This document shows, one piece after another, positions 9,314 to 17,254 of a stretch of 40,323 bases of DNA. Positions within the stretch are counted from its first letter, which is position 1. Each line of letters begins with the position of its first letter. The DNA comes from Arcicella sp043769985. GTDB taxonomy: Bacteria; Bacteroidota; Bacteroidia; Cytophagales; Spirosomataceae. The stretch covers positions 1 through 40,323 of the forward strand of contig JAYVIV010000180.1 in assembly GCA_043769985.1 (NCBI GenBank), written 5' to 3'. Below the pieces are notes generated by a model. It saw nothing but the letters and a program-made list of their open reading frames with translations. It was not told where the DNA came from and ran no database searches. Both the position numbers and the translations under genes were made by a program.

Positions 9314-9655
9314 TTATGCAGCCGCAAATCCTGTATGAACACGTGCATAAGGAGGAACGAAGCCTAAAACAATTTCTTGTGCAGTTACACCATCAGCCAT
9401 TAATTCATCAACAACTTCTCGCTCTGTATTATTACATTGCATCCAAATTTTGTCGTTAATAATGTCAAAATGAAATAAAGGTCCGAAAACATAATGTTTA
9501 CCATTCCAGCCAGTAGCTAATAATTGGAAACTATTGTTTTCGTAGTCAGCTAAAATTTTATATTGTACATCAGAATTTAAGTTTCTGCCCATATCTGATA
9601 AATAGCCATTTAAAAAGTGTAAAATGGCGTTTTGAAATAACTTTATTTTATCCAT
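9314..9655 (-). CDS. xisI: XisI-family protein, copy 1
   Basis: A 113-residue protein of the XisI family, first named in cyanobacteria as a control factor for excision of the fdxN element. Recognisable features: the MDKIKLFQ start, central ATGWNGKHYVFGPLFHFDI, KIWMQCNNTE, and the C-terminal EIVLGFVPPYAR..TGFA. Its first 13 bases overlap the end of xisH at ATGGATAAAATAG, so the XisH ending WIK* and the XisI start MDK share the same bases; this implies translational coupling and a stoichiometric partner. No XisF-type recombinase or element border is nearby, so an excision role here is doubtful. A second pair lies at 27.1-27.8 kb. Confidence 0.88.
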   Translation of the reverse strand: MDKIKLFQNAILHFLNGYLSDMGRNLNSDVQYKILADYENNSFQLLATGWNGKHYVFGPLFHFDIINDKIWMQCNNTEREVVDELMADGVTAQEIVLGFVPPYARVHTGFAAA

Positions 9656-10056
9656 TTAACTATTTTGTTTAATGCTGGATCGTAAATGACCACTTTTGCT
9701 TTTACTCTTTCCAATGATTTTTGAATAATTGGTTTCAAAAAAAATCTATCCCAAATTTCAGTGGGAATTGCCAAAAATAATATCCTTTCTGGTTCAATTA
9801 ATTCCAGAGCAACCGAGTAGTCATTAAATTGACCAATTGCTTTATGGAATTCATTAATTGCAGAAGGTCCCATGAAACTTTTTACTTCTATGGCAATTTT
9901 AGCTTCTTCTTTTTCTGCCGCAATAATAGGTTCCGCTGCAAAGTCTATTTCATAACCAACTTCATCTATTCTGATTGAATAAGGGTCGTGAGTGACTATC
10001 CAGCCATCATTTTCTAATGCTAATTTTACGTTATTGTGGTAAAAATCTCTTGCCAT
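9643..10056 (-). CDS. xisH: XisH-family PD-(D/E)XK nuclease-like protein, copy 1
   Basis: A 137-residue XisH family protein. It begins MARDFYHNNVKLALENDGW and has a restriction-endonuclease-like core: Asp in YEIDFAAE, then the E-x-K element in IAIEVKSFMG, followed by a conserved Gln-rich helix (AIGQFNDYS) and EPERILFLAIP. These residues fit the PD-(D/E)XK nuclease superfamily, although catalysis by XisH has not been established to my knowledge. It is transcribed before xisI with a 13-base overlap. A very good promoter ends about 8 bases upstream of the ATG, so the mRNA is probably leaderless or nearly so. Roughly half the residues match the second XisH at 27.4 kb by eye. Confidence 0.88.
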   Translation of the reverse strand: MARDFYHNNVKLALENDGWIVTHDPYSIRIDEVGYEIDFAAEPIIAAEKEEAKIAIEVKSFMGPSAINEFHKAIGQFNDYSVALELIEPERILFLAIPTEIWDRFFLKPIIQKSLERVKAKVVIYDPALNKIVKWIK

Positions 10057-10063
10057 ATACTTA

Positions 10064-10096
10064 CAAAAATACTATAATTATCTTACCTTTTGCAAA
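10064..10096 (-). promoter_or_regulatory. Promoter of the first xisH-xisI operon
   Basis: Minus strand: TTTG (10096-10093), 21 bases, TATTTTTG (10071-10064), an exact fit to TTTG / TAnnTTTG. The start codon of xisH is at 10056, so transcription would begin at or a few bases before the ATG. Confidence 0.6.
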
Positions 10097-10195
10097 ATTC
10101 AATGAACTTCAATTTGTTAATTTCAATAAATAATCATGTTAAAACGTTTACTAATTGATATTTCAAATTCAAAGCGTCAAAGTAATTTCAAAACT

Positions 10196-12106
10196 ATGAA
10201 ACCATTTTTCATTCAAATAATCTGCCTACTTTCATTTTCCTGCCATCTACCTAATTCATATTCACAAACTCCCCTTTCCTCAACCAACAAAAAAGCCGTT
10301 GATGCCTATGAAAAAGGCGTTCAGGCTCTCAAAGACCGTAATATTGAAAAGGCTTTTTCTGAATTTGAGGAGGCAATTGAACGGGATAAATTATTCTCAG
10401 AACCATATTTTCAATTGGGAAGACTCTATGAACAAAATCGCCAGTTTGGGAATGCCATTTTGAACTATGAGAAAGCGGTTAATGCTCAAGAAAAGACTTC
10501 TGTAACTGAAATTGCTGCTCAGCAAGTAGGACAATTATATCTTAAAAAAGGAGAATACCAAAAAGCGTTGGTTTTCTTAGAAAAAGGCATTGGGGCGGTA
10601 ACAGCCTCTAATCAAAAGCGTTATAAAACTCGAATTGATAACTGTAAATTTGCCTTAGAAGCCACAAAGAAACCGCTGATTATCAATCCCTTAGAACTAC
10701 CCAAATCGGTCAATAAATTTCAATCGCAATATTTTCCCGTCATGACTGCCGACCGTGAAACGTTGATTTATACGGGTAATCAAGATGGTGATGAGAATCT
10801 GTATGTCGCTTCTATAAAAGACAAAATTTGGTCTGAACCTGTTTCTATTTCTGAAAAAATCAACTCGAAAGAAAATGAAGGAACTGCCACTATTTCTGCC
10901 GATGGAAGAACTTTGGTTTTTACCGCTTGTGGAGGAAAAAAGGGATTTGGGAGTTGTGATTTATTTATCTCTTACAAACAAGGAGACAACTGGACTTCAC
11001 CGCAAAATTTAGGTTTAGGTGTGAATTCTCCAGAATACGAATCACAACCTTCGTTGTCTGCCGATGGGAGAACTTTATACTTTGTTTCGGACAGAAAAGG
11101 AAGTTTGGGCAAGCGAGATATTTGGGTTAGCAAATTGGATTCTACCAATATGTGGACGAAAGCTACAAATTTAGGAAGTCCTGTAAATACGATTGAACAT
11201 GATCTTTCTCCCTTTATTCATGCCAATGGAAAAACGCTTTTCTTTGCCTCAGAAGGACACGTGGGAATGGGCGGCTTAGATTTGTATTTTACTGAAAACC
11301 AACAAGATAAATGGAAAAATCCCGAAAATTTAGGTTATCCTTTAAATACTTTTGAAGACCAAGTAGCACTTTTCATTACCGCCGATGGTAAAAAGGCCTA
11401 CTACTCTTTGGAACGTGACATTGACGATAAAATAAGAAGAGCAAAAATTGTAGAAATCGAAGTTCCAGAATCTTTACAAGCGAAGTTTGAAGCTACTTCT
11501 TTTTTGAAAGGATTTGTTTATGATGCTAAAACAAAACAGAAATTACAGGCTGATATTGAGCTGATTGCCTTGAAAAACAACGAATTGGTGGGTAAATTCA
11601 GTTCCGATTCCCAGTCAGGAACTTACACTTCTGTACTTACAAGTGGCGGAGAATATGCGGTTTTTGTTAGTAAAAAAGGTTATTTTTTCAAGAGTCTACA
11701 TTTTGATTTCTCAGATGAAATTGGGCTTGACAAAATTTTAGATATTCCGCTTGAACCGATTAAAAAAGAAGCAAAAGAGATTTTGAACAACATTTTTTTT
11801 GATACCGCAAAATGGGATTTAAAATCAGAATCTACCGTTGAATTGGATAAATTAGTTGCTTTATTGAAGGCAAATCCTGATTTACCGATTGAAATTTCGG
11901 GTCATACGGATGATGTAGGAAAAGAAGCAGATAACTTAATTTTATCTCAAAAAAGAGCAAAATCTGTGGTTGATTATTTGGCTCAAAAGAACGTTAATAT
12001 CTTGAAAATCAGGGCAGAAGGTTACGGCAAAACTCGTCCATATTTACCCAATAGTTCAGACGAAAATCGTAAATTAAATCGTAGGATTGAGGTGAAGTTT
12101 TTGTAA
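10196..12106 (+). CDS. TPR - PD40 - OmpA-domain outer-membrane protein
   Basis: A 636-residue envelope protein. I chose the ATG at 10196 because it opens with a signal peptide (MKPFFIQIICLLSF, cleavage after the SYSQ stretch); the frame reaches back to 10136 without such a leader. Domains in order: TPR repeats (about 30-150), a PD40/WD40-like beta propeller with repeated SADGRTL(Y/V)F motifs (about 175-420), a carboxypeptidase-regulatory-like domain (about 430-520), and a C-terminal OmpA domain with NNIFFDTAKWDL, ISGHTDD and NRKLNRRIEVKFL, which binds peptidoglycan. This architecture is common in Bacteroidota, where relatives sit with type IX secretion or gliding proteins, but no such genes are here. 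Its stop is one base from the convergent thioesterase stop. Confidence 0.92.
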   Translation: MKPFFIQIICLLSFSCHLPNSYSQTPLSSTNKKAVDAYEKGVQALKDRNIEKAFSEFEEAIERDKLFSEPYFQLGRLYEQNRQFGNAILNYEKAVNAQEKTSVTEIAAQQVGQLYLKKGEYQKALVFLEKGIGAVTASNQKRYKTRIDNCKFALEATKKPLIINPLELPKSVNKFQSQYFPVMTADRETLIYTGNQDGDENLYVASIKDKIWSEPVSISEKINSKENEGTATISADGRTLVFTACGGKKGFGSCDLFISYKQGDNWTSPQNLGLGVNSPEYESQPSLSADGRTLYFVSDRKGSLGKRDIWVSKLDSTNMWTKATNLGSPVNTIEHDLSPFIHANGKTLFFASEGHVGMGGLDLYFTENQQDKWKNPENLGYPLNTFEDQVALFITADGKKAYYSLERDIDDKIRRAKIVEIEVPESLQAKFEATSFLKGFVYDAKTKQKLQADIELIALKNNELVGKFSSDSQSGTYTSVLTSGGEYAVFVSKKGYFFKSLHFDFSDEIGLDKILDIPLEPIKKEAKEILNNIFFDTAKWDLKSESTVELDKLVALLKANPDLPIEISGHTDDVGKEADNLILSQKRAKSVVDYLAQKNVNILKIRAEGYGKTRPYLPNSSDENRKLNRRIEVKFL

Positions 12107-12107
12107 A

Positions 12108-12842
12108 TTACAACTCCCAAACAGTTTCCCCAGTCACCAACTCCTGCCCATTCTGATTCAAAATTCTGTGAATAAAACCGCTGTCAGTTGCTTGACTTTG
12201 TGTGGTTATTTTATCACCTAAAACGCTTTCATTTTTAAAAATCATATCAATTGAATTCAGCTTACCATTATTGAGAATATCAGTAGGAACGCTTTCCATT
12301 AACCACTCCACGTATTTCGTATTATTAACATGCTGATTAGAGTCAATATCATGCCACCGAGTGTCAAAATTCTTTTCAATCTTGATATTTTCAATCTTTA
12401 AAATCTTACCTGCAACCCTTTCTACGGGTTTTACCTTCGTGTAGATAGGGGTAACAGCAAGCATCCATTCGGGTATGGAAGTAATTCTTCTTTTAACAAT
12501 ATCCATCAGCCCCCAAACGCTGTTTGCTCTGATAATTTCAATTCCATCAGCATCAATTATCGTAAAATCACGATGATAAAAATACTTATCAACGCCTTGA
12601 ATATACGTTTTTACACTGATAGTTTCATCATAATTTGGCAATCTATCAATCCAGATTTTTAAGCGAGAAAGAACCCAAGAAATGTTGTGTTGGGCGGATA
12701 ATTCATGAACTGAAACCTTCTCAACGACCGAATGTCGCCAAGCCATTTCTTGCAAAAGTCCATTAAGTGCGGGGATGGTAAGTTGGCTATGGGCATCAAC
12801 TTCGGTAATTCTTATTCGGTAATTTTCACTAATAAATTCCAT
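12108..12842 (-). CDS. Acyl-ACP thioesterase (FatA/FatB-like)
   Basis: A 244-residue double hot-dog thioesterase of the bacterial FatA/FatB-like family, which hydrolyses acyl-ACP to free fatty acid in the cytosol. The first hot dog spans about 1-125, with RANSVWGLMDIVKRR as the typical end of the central strand. The second starts around 155 and carries the catalytic-type motif D167-S-N169-Q-H171-V-N-N-T-K-Y. Length and motif spacing match bacterial members. It lies 77 bases downstream of the carboxypeptidase-regulatory-like gene on the same strand, so both could share a transcript. No frameshift or missing catalytic residue was seen. Confidence 0.92.
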   Translation of the reverse strand: MEFISENYRIRITEVDAHSQLTIPALNGLLQEMAWRHSVVEKVSVHELSAQHNISWVLSRLKIWIDRLPNYDETISVKTYIQGVDKYFYHRDFTIIDADGIEIIRANSVWGLMDIVKRRITSIPEWMLAVTPIYTKVKPVERVAGKILKIENIKIEKNFDTRWHDIDSNQHVNNTKYVEWLMESVPTDILNNGKLNSIDMIFKNESVLGDKITTQSQATDSGFIHRILNQNGQELVTGETVWEL

Positions 12843-12919
12843 ACTTTTTAGTTAAGGGTTTTTGCTTCTGTGATGTTGAAAAATAAGCACCCAGAACAAA
12901 GTAATAAGTACTAAAATAG

Positions 12920-13699
12920 CTAATTCCCTTTTTTCATATCAGACATAATCTTTTGACGTGAAACACCCTCTGATGGAGCATCTTGATAGGCTTTTTTATA
13001 ATCATCACGTTTCAAATCACCTCTTTTCACAGATTTGATAAAATTTGCCCAAGCAAATGGATTTGTTAAAGCCATAATTGGATCTTGCACAAAATTCCTA
13101 TTTGCCATGTTGTAAGTCATTTGGTCAGAAAAATTTCTAAAATTCCCTGCTCCGCTCAAACCCGCTTGTAAAGCTAAAATATTCAATTTTGATTGTTCTA
13201 AATTCTTCTCTAAGGCTCTTCTACCCGCCTCATTCTCCACCTTCATATCCAAAAATGCCTTCTTGAAATCCTCTTCTGTGCTATAGGGATAAACTTTGAC
13301 CTCTGCTAACATAGTTGACTGTTCTGCCATGTGTATGATTCCCGTTTGAATTGGCTCCAAGATATAAGGGACAATATAATATTTCTTTTTGTATCCCACA
13401 TAACTGAACGTTAAACTATCGCCTGGGTAAACATATAGTTGAAAATTTCCTAAATCATCTGTTAATGCTCCTCTGCCTGAATTGGCATTATACACATACG
13501 CATTTGGAAGAAATTCAGAGGTTCGAATTGCCACAACTTTACCTTTAAAAATAATAGAATTACTATGTTCCTGAGCAAATGCCGAGACGTTTGCAAATAC
13601 CACAATAACAAAACACAAAGTACTGATAAACAGATACTTTAAATAAATAGGTGTTAAATTATTTTTCAAATGATTTATATTTTTATGGCTCATCGACAT
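12920..13699 (-). CDS. Exported carboxypeptidase-regulatory-like domain protein
   Basis: A 259-residue protein of unknown function. An N-terminal hydrophobic segment (about 25-42, ending SAFAQ) should act as a signal peptide after an unusually long polar leader (MSMSHKNINHLKNN); a start at the third codon (13693) is equally possible. Residues about 50-125 form a carboxypeptidase-D-regulatory-like beta sandwich (GKVVAIRTSEFLPNAYVYN, YPGDSLTFSYVGYKKK), and the remaining 130 residues are helical and charged. The last codons contain a run of six A on the coding strand. In the -1 frame after that run, the sequence continues for about 23 codons as a hydrophobic helix plus basic tail (see findings). 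Such proteins are frequent in Bacteroidota envelopes. Confidence 0.8.
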   Translation of the reverse strand: MSMSHKNINHLKNNLTPIYLKYLFISTLCFVIVVFANVSAFAQEHSNSIIFKGKVVAIRTSEFLPNAYVYNANSGRGALTDDLGNFQLYVYPGDSLTFSYVGYKKKYYIVPYILEPIQTGIIHMAEQSTMLAEVKVYPYSTEEDFKKAFLDMKVENEAGRRALEKNLEQSKLNILALQAGLSGAGNFRNFSDQMTYNMANRNFVQDPIMALTNPFAWANFIKSVKRGDLKRDDYKKAYQDAPSEGVSRQKIMSDMKKGN

Positions 13700-13790
13700 C
13701 GTAAAATTATTATACTGTAAACTTACATAAAATAAACGTTTTGAAGGATAGAATGGTTTGCCTTTAACAGATTTTAACGTATTTCTAATG

Positions 13791-14627
13791 CTACGAAAAC
13801 AATTTTAAAAACGTAATAATGAAAGGTATTGATAGTAAGAGTCCATCAAATCTATCTAAAAAGCCACCATGCCCAGGGATTGTTGAGGCAGAATCTTTGA
13901 TTTTTATGCTACGTTTAAAAAGCGATTCAACTAAATCTCCGTAAGTTCCTGCTACCACTATAATTGCCCCGCAACCAAACCATTGCCAGACTTTTAGGTC
14001 CAAAAAATAGATTGATAAAACATAAGCCACAAGCATGGATGCCAAAAAACCACCGATGCTTCCCTCCCACGATTTTTTGGGAGAAACTCTTTCAAATAAT
14101 TTAGTTTTGCCAAATTTGGTACCCGCAAAATATGCTCCCGTGTCACTCGCCCACAAAAGAAAAAGACAACCCAATGGTTTTTGCCAACTGAAAGTATTGA
14201 GTTCTAAAAATGCTAAAACTATAACCAAAGCGAAAGGCAAAGCTACGTAAATCACGCCCAGAAAAGTGTAGGCAATGTTTCTGAATGGTTTATCGTCTTT
14301 GGCTTTATACAATTTTATAAAGAAAATGGAAGCCATCAAAGGGGAAAGGATATAATAATTTGATTCCGCAATAACTCCTTTTTCAATTAAGTAGGTAACC
14401 GTTACTAAGACAAAACCACAAAATGTTCCGTAGTATTTTAGGGGTGTATTTCCGTTTAATCCCAATAATTTATAGAATTCTAATTGTGCAAAAATGGCAA
14501 TCAAAGCAAAAAGTCCATAGAATGTCCAGTCGCTAAACACGATGCAAAATATCAAAAAAGGTACGGCAACAACTGCCGCAATTACCCGCTGTTGCAGGTT
14601 TGACATGGATTGTAGTTTTTGATTCAT
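13791..14627 (-). CDS. cdsA: Phosphatidate cytidylyltransferase
   Basis: Integral membrane enzyme making CDP-diacylglycerol from phosphatidate and CTP, the entry point to phosphatidylethanolamine and acidic phospholipids. At 278 residues it has about eight hydrophobic helices and the diagnostic signature at about 235-261: S-L-F-K-R, then K-D-S, P-G-H-G-G-F-L-D-R-F-D. The conserved SPKKSWEGSIGG loop is also present. The start could be residue 1 or the Met at residue 8 (MSNLQQR). The gene is followed at its left by a 90-base gap to the carboxypeptidase-regulatory-like gene, and preceded by DUF2007 and CPBP protease genes, a gene order I recognise from related Bacteroidota, where an FtsH gene often lies close. 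Confidence 0.95.
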   Translation of the reverse strand: MNQKLQSMSNLQQRVIAAVVAVPFLIFCIVFSDWTFYGLFALIAIFAQLEFYKLLGLNGNTPLKYYGTFCGFVLVTVTYLIEKGVIAESNYYILSPLMASIFFIKLYKAKDDKPFRNIAYTFLGVIYVALPFALVIVLAFLELNTFSWQKPLGCLFLLWASDTGAYFAGTKFGKTKLFERVSPKKSWEGSIGGFLASMLVAYVLSIYFLDLKVWQWFGCGAIIVVAGTYGDLVESLFKRSIKIKDSASTIPGHGGFLDRFDGLLLSIPFIITFLKLFS

Positions 14628-14640
14628 TTATATTAATATT

Positions 14641-14720
14641 TGTGATTTAGTGATTTGTGATTTAGTGATTTATTAGTCGGAAATTTTAAATCACAACTCA
14701 CAAATCAACAAATCACAACT
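14641..14720. repeat. Intergenic inverted repeat, TTTGTGATTTAGTGATT family (copy 1)
   Basis: The left arm (14641-14672) and right arm (14688-14720) fill the gap between cdsA and the DUF2007 gene. The left arm is two tandem copies of TGTGATTTAGTGATT; the right arm carries the complement (AAATCACAACTCACAAATC). The right arm enters the stop codon of the DUF2007 gene. The same words recur at 14937-15050 and 38477-38590. Confidence 0.7.
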
Positions 14721-14928
14721 AATTAAGTCCTCCTTCGTTTTCTAATAAAAATTTTGCCAAAACTGCATCTTTCAAGGGTACGTGAACCTCACAGAGACCA
14801 AATAAATACGAACTATCTTGTTTATTCATAATTATGGCTTCTATTTGATGTTCCTCAACCAAATAAGCTTTTGCTAATTGTGCTTTGATAGGACTCGTGG
14901 ATTCATAAATTTTTTTCCAATCGTTCAT
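14719..14928 (-). CDS. DUF2007-family small protein
   Basis: A 69-residue cytosolic protein resembling the DUF2007 (putative signal-transducing, PII-like fold) family: WKKIYESTSPIKAQLAKAYL, then an EAIIMNKQDSSYLFG segment and VHVPLKDAVLAKFLLE. The family tends to form small ferredoxin-like domains; function is unknown. It sits between the CPBP protease gene and cdsA on the same strand, and both flanking gaps are filled by related inverted repeats. That position, directly upstream of cdsA, suggests co-transcription with the lipid gene. Confidence 0.8.
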   Translation of the reverse strand: MNDWKKIYESTSPIKAQLAKAYLVEEHQIEAIIMNKQDSSYLFGLCEVHVPLKDAVLAKFLLENEGGLN

Positions 14929-14936
14929 TTTTTCTA

Positions 14937-15050
14937 TTTGTGAGTTGTGAGTTTGTGAGTTGTGATTTATGTCAAATTATAAAAAATGTGATTTAAACTT
15001 TACTATTGAGCGTTTTAAAATCACCACTCACAAATCACTAAATCACAACT
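14937..15050. repeat. Intergenic inverted repeat, TTTGTGATTTAGTGATT family (copy 2)
   Basis: Left arm 14937-14968 (TTTGTGAGTTGTGAG repeats), loop of about 48 bases, right arm 15017-15050 (AATCACCACTCACAAATC..). It fills the gap between the DUF2007 start and the CPBP stop, so two neighbouring gaps hold the same repeat family. Confidence 0.7.
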
Positions 15051-15057
15051 AAATACC

Positions 15058-16005
15058 TCACAACTTAACACTGTATTTCTGATAAATCCCTCTCAAAATC
15101 AAACCTGTCAATAACAACGAGCCCAAAGCCATCATTAAAGGTACGGATTTTGTATCTTCTATGTTCACATCAACCGCCTTTGTTGAGTATAAATATGCCA
15201 TCAGCAAGGTGAATCCGTTATTGACAAAATGGGCAAACATGGGTACCCAAATATTTTTTGTCCAGTAATATAAATAGCCAAATAATGCACCCAAAAGCAT
15301 TCTTGGAAAAAAACCGTAGAATTGAATATGGATAAAACTGAAGACAAAAGCGGCGAACCAGATGGCAACGTGTGGGTTTCCAGAGGCTCGTAAAGTAATG
15401 TTTTGCAAAACCCCTCTGAACAATAACTCTTCACTAACTCCCGCTAAAACTGCCACTACAACCATTGCCACAATCAACTGAGATGGCGATTTAAAATCTG
15501 TTAACAATTTGGTTAATTCCGACCTTTCGTTTTCACTTGATTTCATCCATTTTTCGATGCCTTTCAATGATTCTGGAAATACAATTCCTTGATTCCACTC
15601 AATAATCAACGCATCAAAAAACATAAAAACAATGACTAAAAGTGCCACTACGAAAAATATAGGCAGTTCTACTTCACGGAAACTAAATGAATTAAGCGTT
15701 TGTTTTTCAATAACAATCCAGAAAAAAAATGATGCGGCAATGAACGGAATAGGGGTTGAAAAAGTCTGCAAAGCCATTACGGCATCATACATATTGGGAT
15801 AATCATTGAAGTGTTTCTGAAATTCTCCGATTTCGGCAAAAGGCATTCCTGTCATTTGAGTAAAAAAGAAAAATCCAATTACCGAGCCAATGGTCATAAA
15901 AACCAGAGTTAGACCTACCAAAATCATAACTTTGGAAATAAACGGCAGATTAGTTTGTGAGGAAGAAGTATCGAAATTTGTCATAATGGTTGTAAATTTA
16001 CGCAT
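15058..16005 (-). CDS. CPBP-family intramembrane metalloprotease
   Basis: A 315-residue polytopic membrane protein of the CAAX protease and bacteriocin-processing (CPBP/ABI) family. It has about eight hydrophobic segments. Family motifs are present: EELLFRG (the EExxxR motif) near residue 192, then FSFIHIQFYGFFPRMLLGALFG (the FxxxH region) and the late HFVNNGF motif, which together supply the Glu and His ligands and catalytic centre. The Met at residue 8 (15984, MTNFDTSSS) is an alternative start. Substrate is unknown; in bacteria some members give immunity or process peptides. It is flanked by two inverted repeats of different families and may lead an operon with DUF2007 and cdsA. Confidence 0.9.
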   Translation of the reverse strand: MRKFTTIMTNFDTSSSQTNLPFISKVMILVGLTLVFMTIGSVIGFFFFTQMTGMPFAEIGEFQKHFNDYPNMYDAVMALQTFSTPIPFIAASFFFWIVIEKQTLNSFSFREVELPIFFVVALLVIVFMFFDALIIEWNQGIVFPESLKGIEKWMKSSENERSELTKLLTDFKSPSQLIVAMVVVAVLAGVSEELLFRGVLQNITLRASGNPHVAIWFAAFVFSFIHIQFYGFFPRMLLGALFGYLYYWTKNIWVPMFAHFVNNGFTLLMAYLYSTKAVDVNIEDTKSVPLMMALGSLLLTGLILRGIYQKYSVKL

Positions 16006-16008
16006 AAT

Positions 16009-16105
16009 TTAGGATTTAGGGATTAGGATTTAGGGGTTAGTTTAACAGAAATAATTTCATTTCACTAAATAGCTTAAAAATCCTAACCCCCAACCCCTAA
16101 AACCT
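16009..16105. repeat. Intergenic inverted repeat, GGATTTAGGGATTAGG type
   Basis: Left arm 16009-16040 (tandem GGATTTAGGGATTA-like words), right arm 16076-16105 (AATCCTAACCCCCAACCCC), loop of about 35 bases. It fills the divergent gap between the CPBP protease and dusB starts, so both promoters must lie in or beside it. Confidence 0.65.
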
Positions 16106-16113
16106 ACAAAAAG

Positions 16114-17115
16114 ATGGTTAAAATTAAAAACATAGAATTAGGTGATTTTCCTTTGTTGCTTGCACCGATGGAAGATGTTTCTGACCCACCTTTTCGGGCG
16201 GTTTGCAAGGCAAATGGGGCTGATTTGATGTACACGGAGTTTATTTCTTCGGAAGGATTAATTCGTGATGCAGCAAAATCGGTTCAGAAATTGGATATTT
16301 TTGAATATGAACGTCCTATCGGCATTCAGTTGTTCGGTTCAGACATTGAAACCATGCGAGTTTGCGGTGAAATTGCCTCAAATGCAGGGCCCGATTTGGT
16401 GGACATAAATTATGGTTGTCCCGTAAAGCAGGTGGCTTGTCGTGGAGCAGGTGCGGCTTTGTTGCAGGATATTCCAAAAATGGTTTTAATGACAAGAGCC
16501 GTGGTTGAATCAACGACTTTGCCCGTAACGGTGAAAACCCGTTTGGGTTGGGATGATACCACTAAAAACATTGAAGAAGTGGCTGAACGTTTGCAAGATA
16601 TTGGCATTGAAGCACTTACGATTCATGGGCGTACACGAGCCCAATTATATAGGGGTGATGCCGATTGGCGATTAATTGCGAAAGTGCGAGAAAATCCAAG
16701 AATTAGAATACCAATTTTCGGGAATGGCGACGTTGATTCTCCCGAAAAAGCCTTGGAATATCGCAATCGTTTTGGTGTGGACGGCATCATGATTGGACGG
16801 GCTGCTATCGGTTATCCTTGGATTTTTAATGAGATAAAACATTACTTCAAAACGGGCGAACATTTAGCTCCCCCGACGATTGATGATAGAATTGACGTTT
16901 GTAGAAAACACTTAGATTTTAGTATTCGTTGGAAAGGAAATCATGTTGGTATCGTAGAAATGAGGAGACATTATTCTAATTATTTCAAGGGAATTTCCCA
17001 CTTTAAGGAGTTCAGAATGAGGTTAGTTACTTCAATGAATTACCAAGAAATTTTAGAGATTTTAGAAGAGGTTTCAGTTTTTTATGGGCAGGAGGAGATG
17101 ATGGTTTTGGTATAG
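16114..17115 (+). CDS. dusB: tRNA-dihydrouridine synthase
   Basis: A 333-residue FMN/NADPH enzyme that reduces uridine in the tRNA D-loop. The N-terminal TIM barrel begins LLLAPMEDVSDPPFR, the family hallmark. The catalytic Cys is C102 in DINYGCPVK; the flavin phosphate site is represented by VKTRLGWDD, IHGRTRAQLYRG, FGNGDV and MIGRAAIGYPW. The C-terminal helical domain (from about 250) fits the DusB subfamily. No truncation was seen. It stands alone on the plus strand, with a word-repeat palindrome on each side. Confidence 0.95.
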   Translation: MVKIKNIELGDFPLLLAPMEDVSDPPFRAVCKANGADLMYTEFISSEGLIRDAAKSVQKLDIFEYERPIGIQLFGSDIETMRVCGEIASNAGPDLVDINYGCPVKQVACRGAGAALLQDIPKMVLMTRAVVESTTLPVTVKTRLGWDDTTKNIEEVAERLQDIGIEALTIHGRTRAQLYRGDADWRLIAKVRENPRIRIPIFGNGDVDSPEKALEYRNRFGVDGIMIGRAAIGYPWIFNEIKHYFKTGEHLAPPTIDDRIDVCRKHLDFSIRWKGNHVGIVEMRRHYSNYFKGISHFKEFRMRLVTSMNYQEILEILEEVSVFYGQEEMMVLV

Positions 17116-17128
17116 AAAGTAAGATAAA

Positions 17129-17250
17129 ATTAGACCACAGATAAAACAGATTATACGGATTTTCACAGATTTCTTATTTTGGGGAAATTCAACATAATTC
17201 TTGAAAAAATCCGTGTAAATACGCTTAATCTGTTTCATCCGTGGTCTAAT
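17129..17250. repeat. Intergenic inverted repeat, ACCACAGATAAAACAGATT type
   Basis: Left arm 17129-17172 (ATTAGACCACAGATAAAAC..), right arm 17204-17250 (..TGTTTCATCCGTGGTCTAAT), loop of about 30 bases, arms above 75 percent matched by eye. It fills the convergent gap between dusB and the DUF1501 gene. Confidence 0.7.
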
Positions 17251-17254
17251 ATTG

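Noticed and set aside
9314..10056. Excision control region of an integrated element
   Set aside because: No recombinase, direct-repeat borders or interrupted gene were seen around either XisHI pair.
14641..15050. CRISPR array
   Set aside because: Repeats are inverted rather than direct, irregularly spaced and have no unique spacers or cas genes.
16009..16105. Telomere-like TTAGGG repeats
   Set aside because: The arms only partly resemble TTAGGG, are imperfect, internal to the chromosome and follow the same inverted-repeat plan as other gaps.
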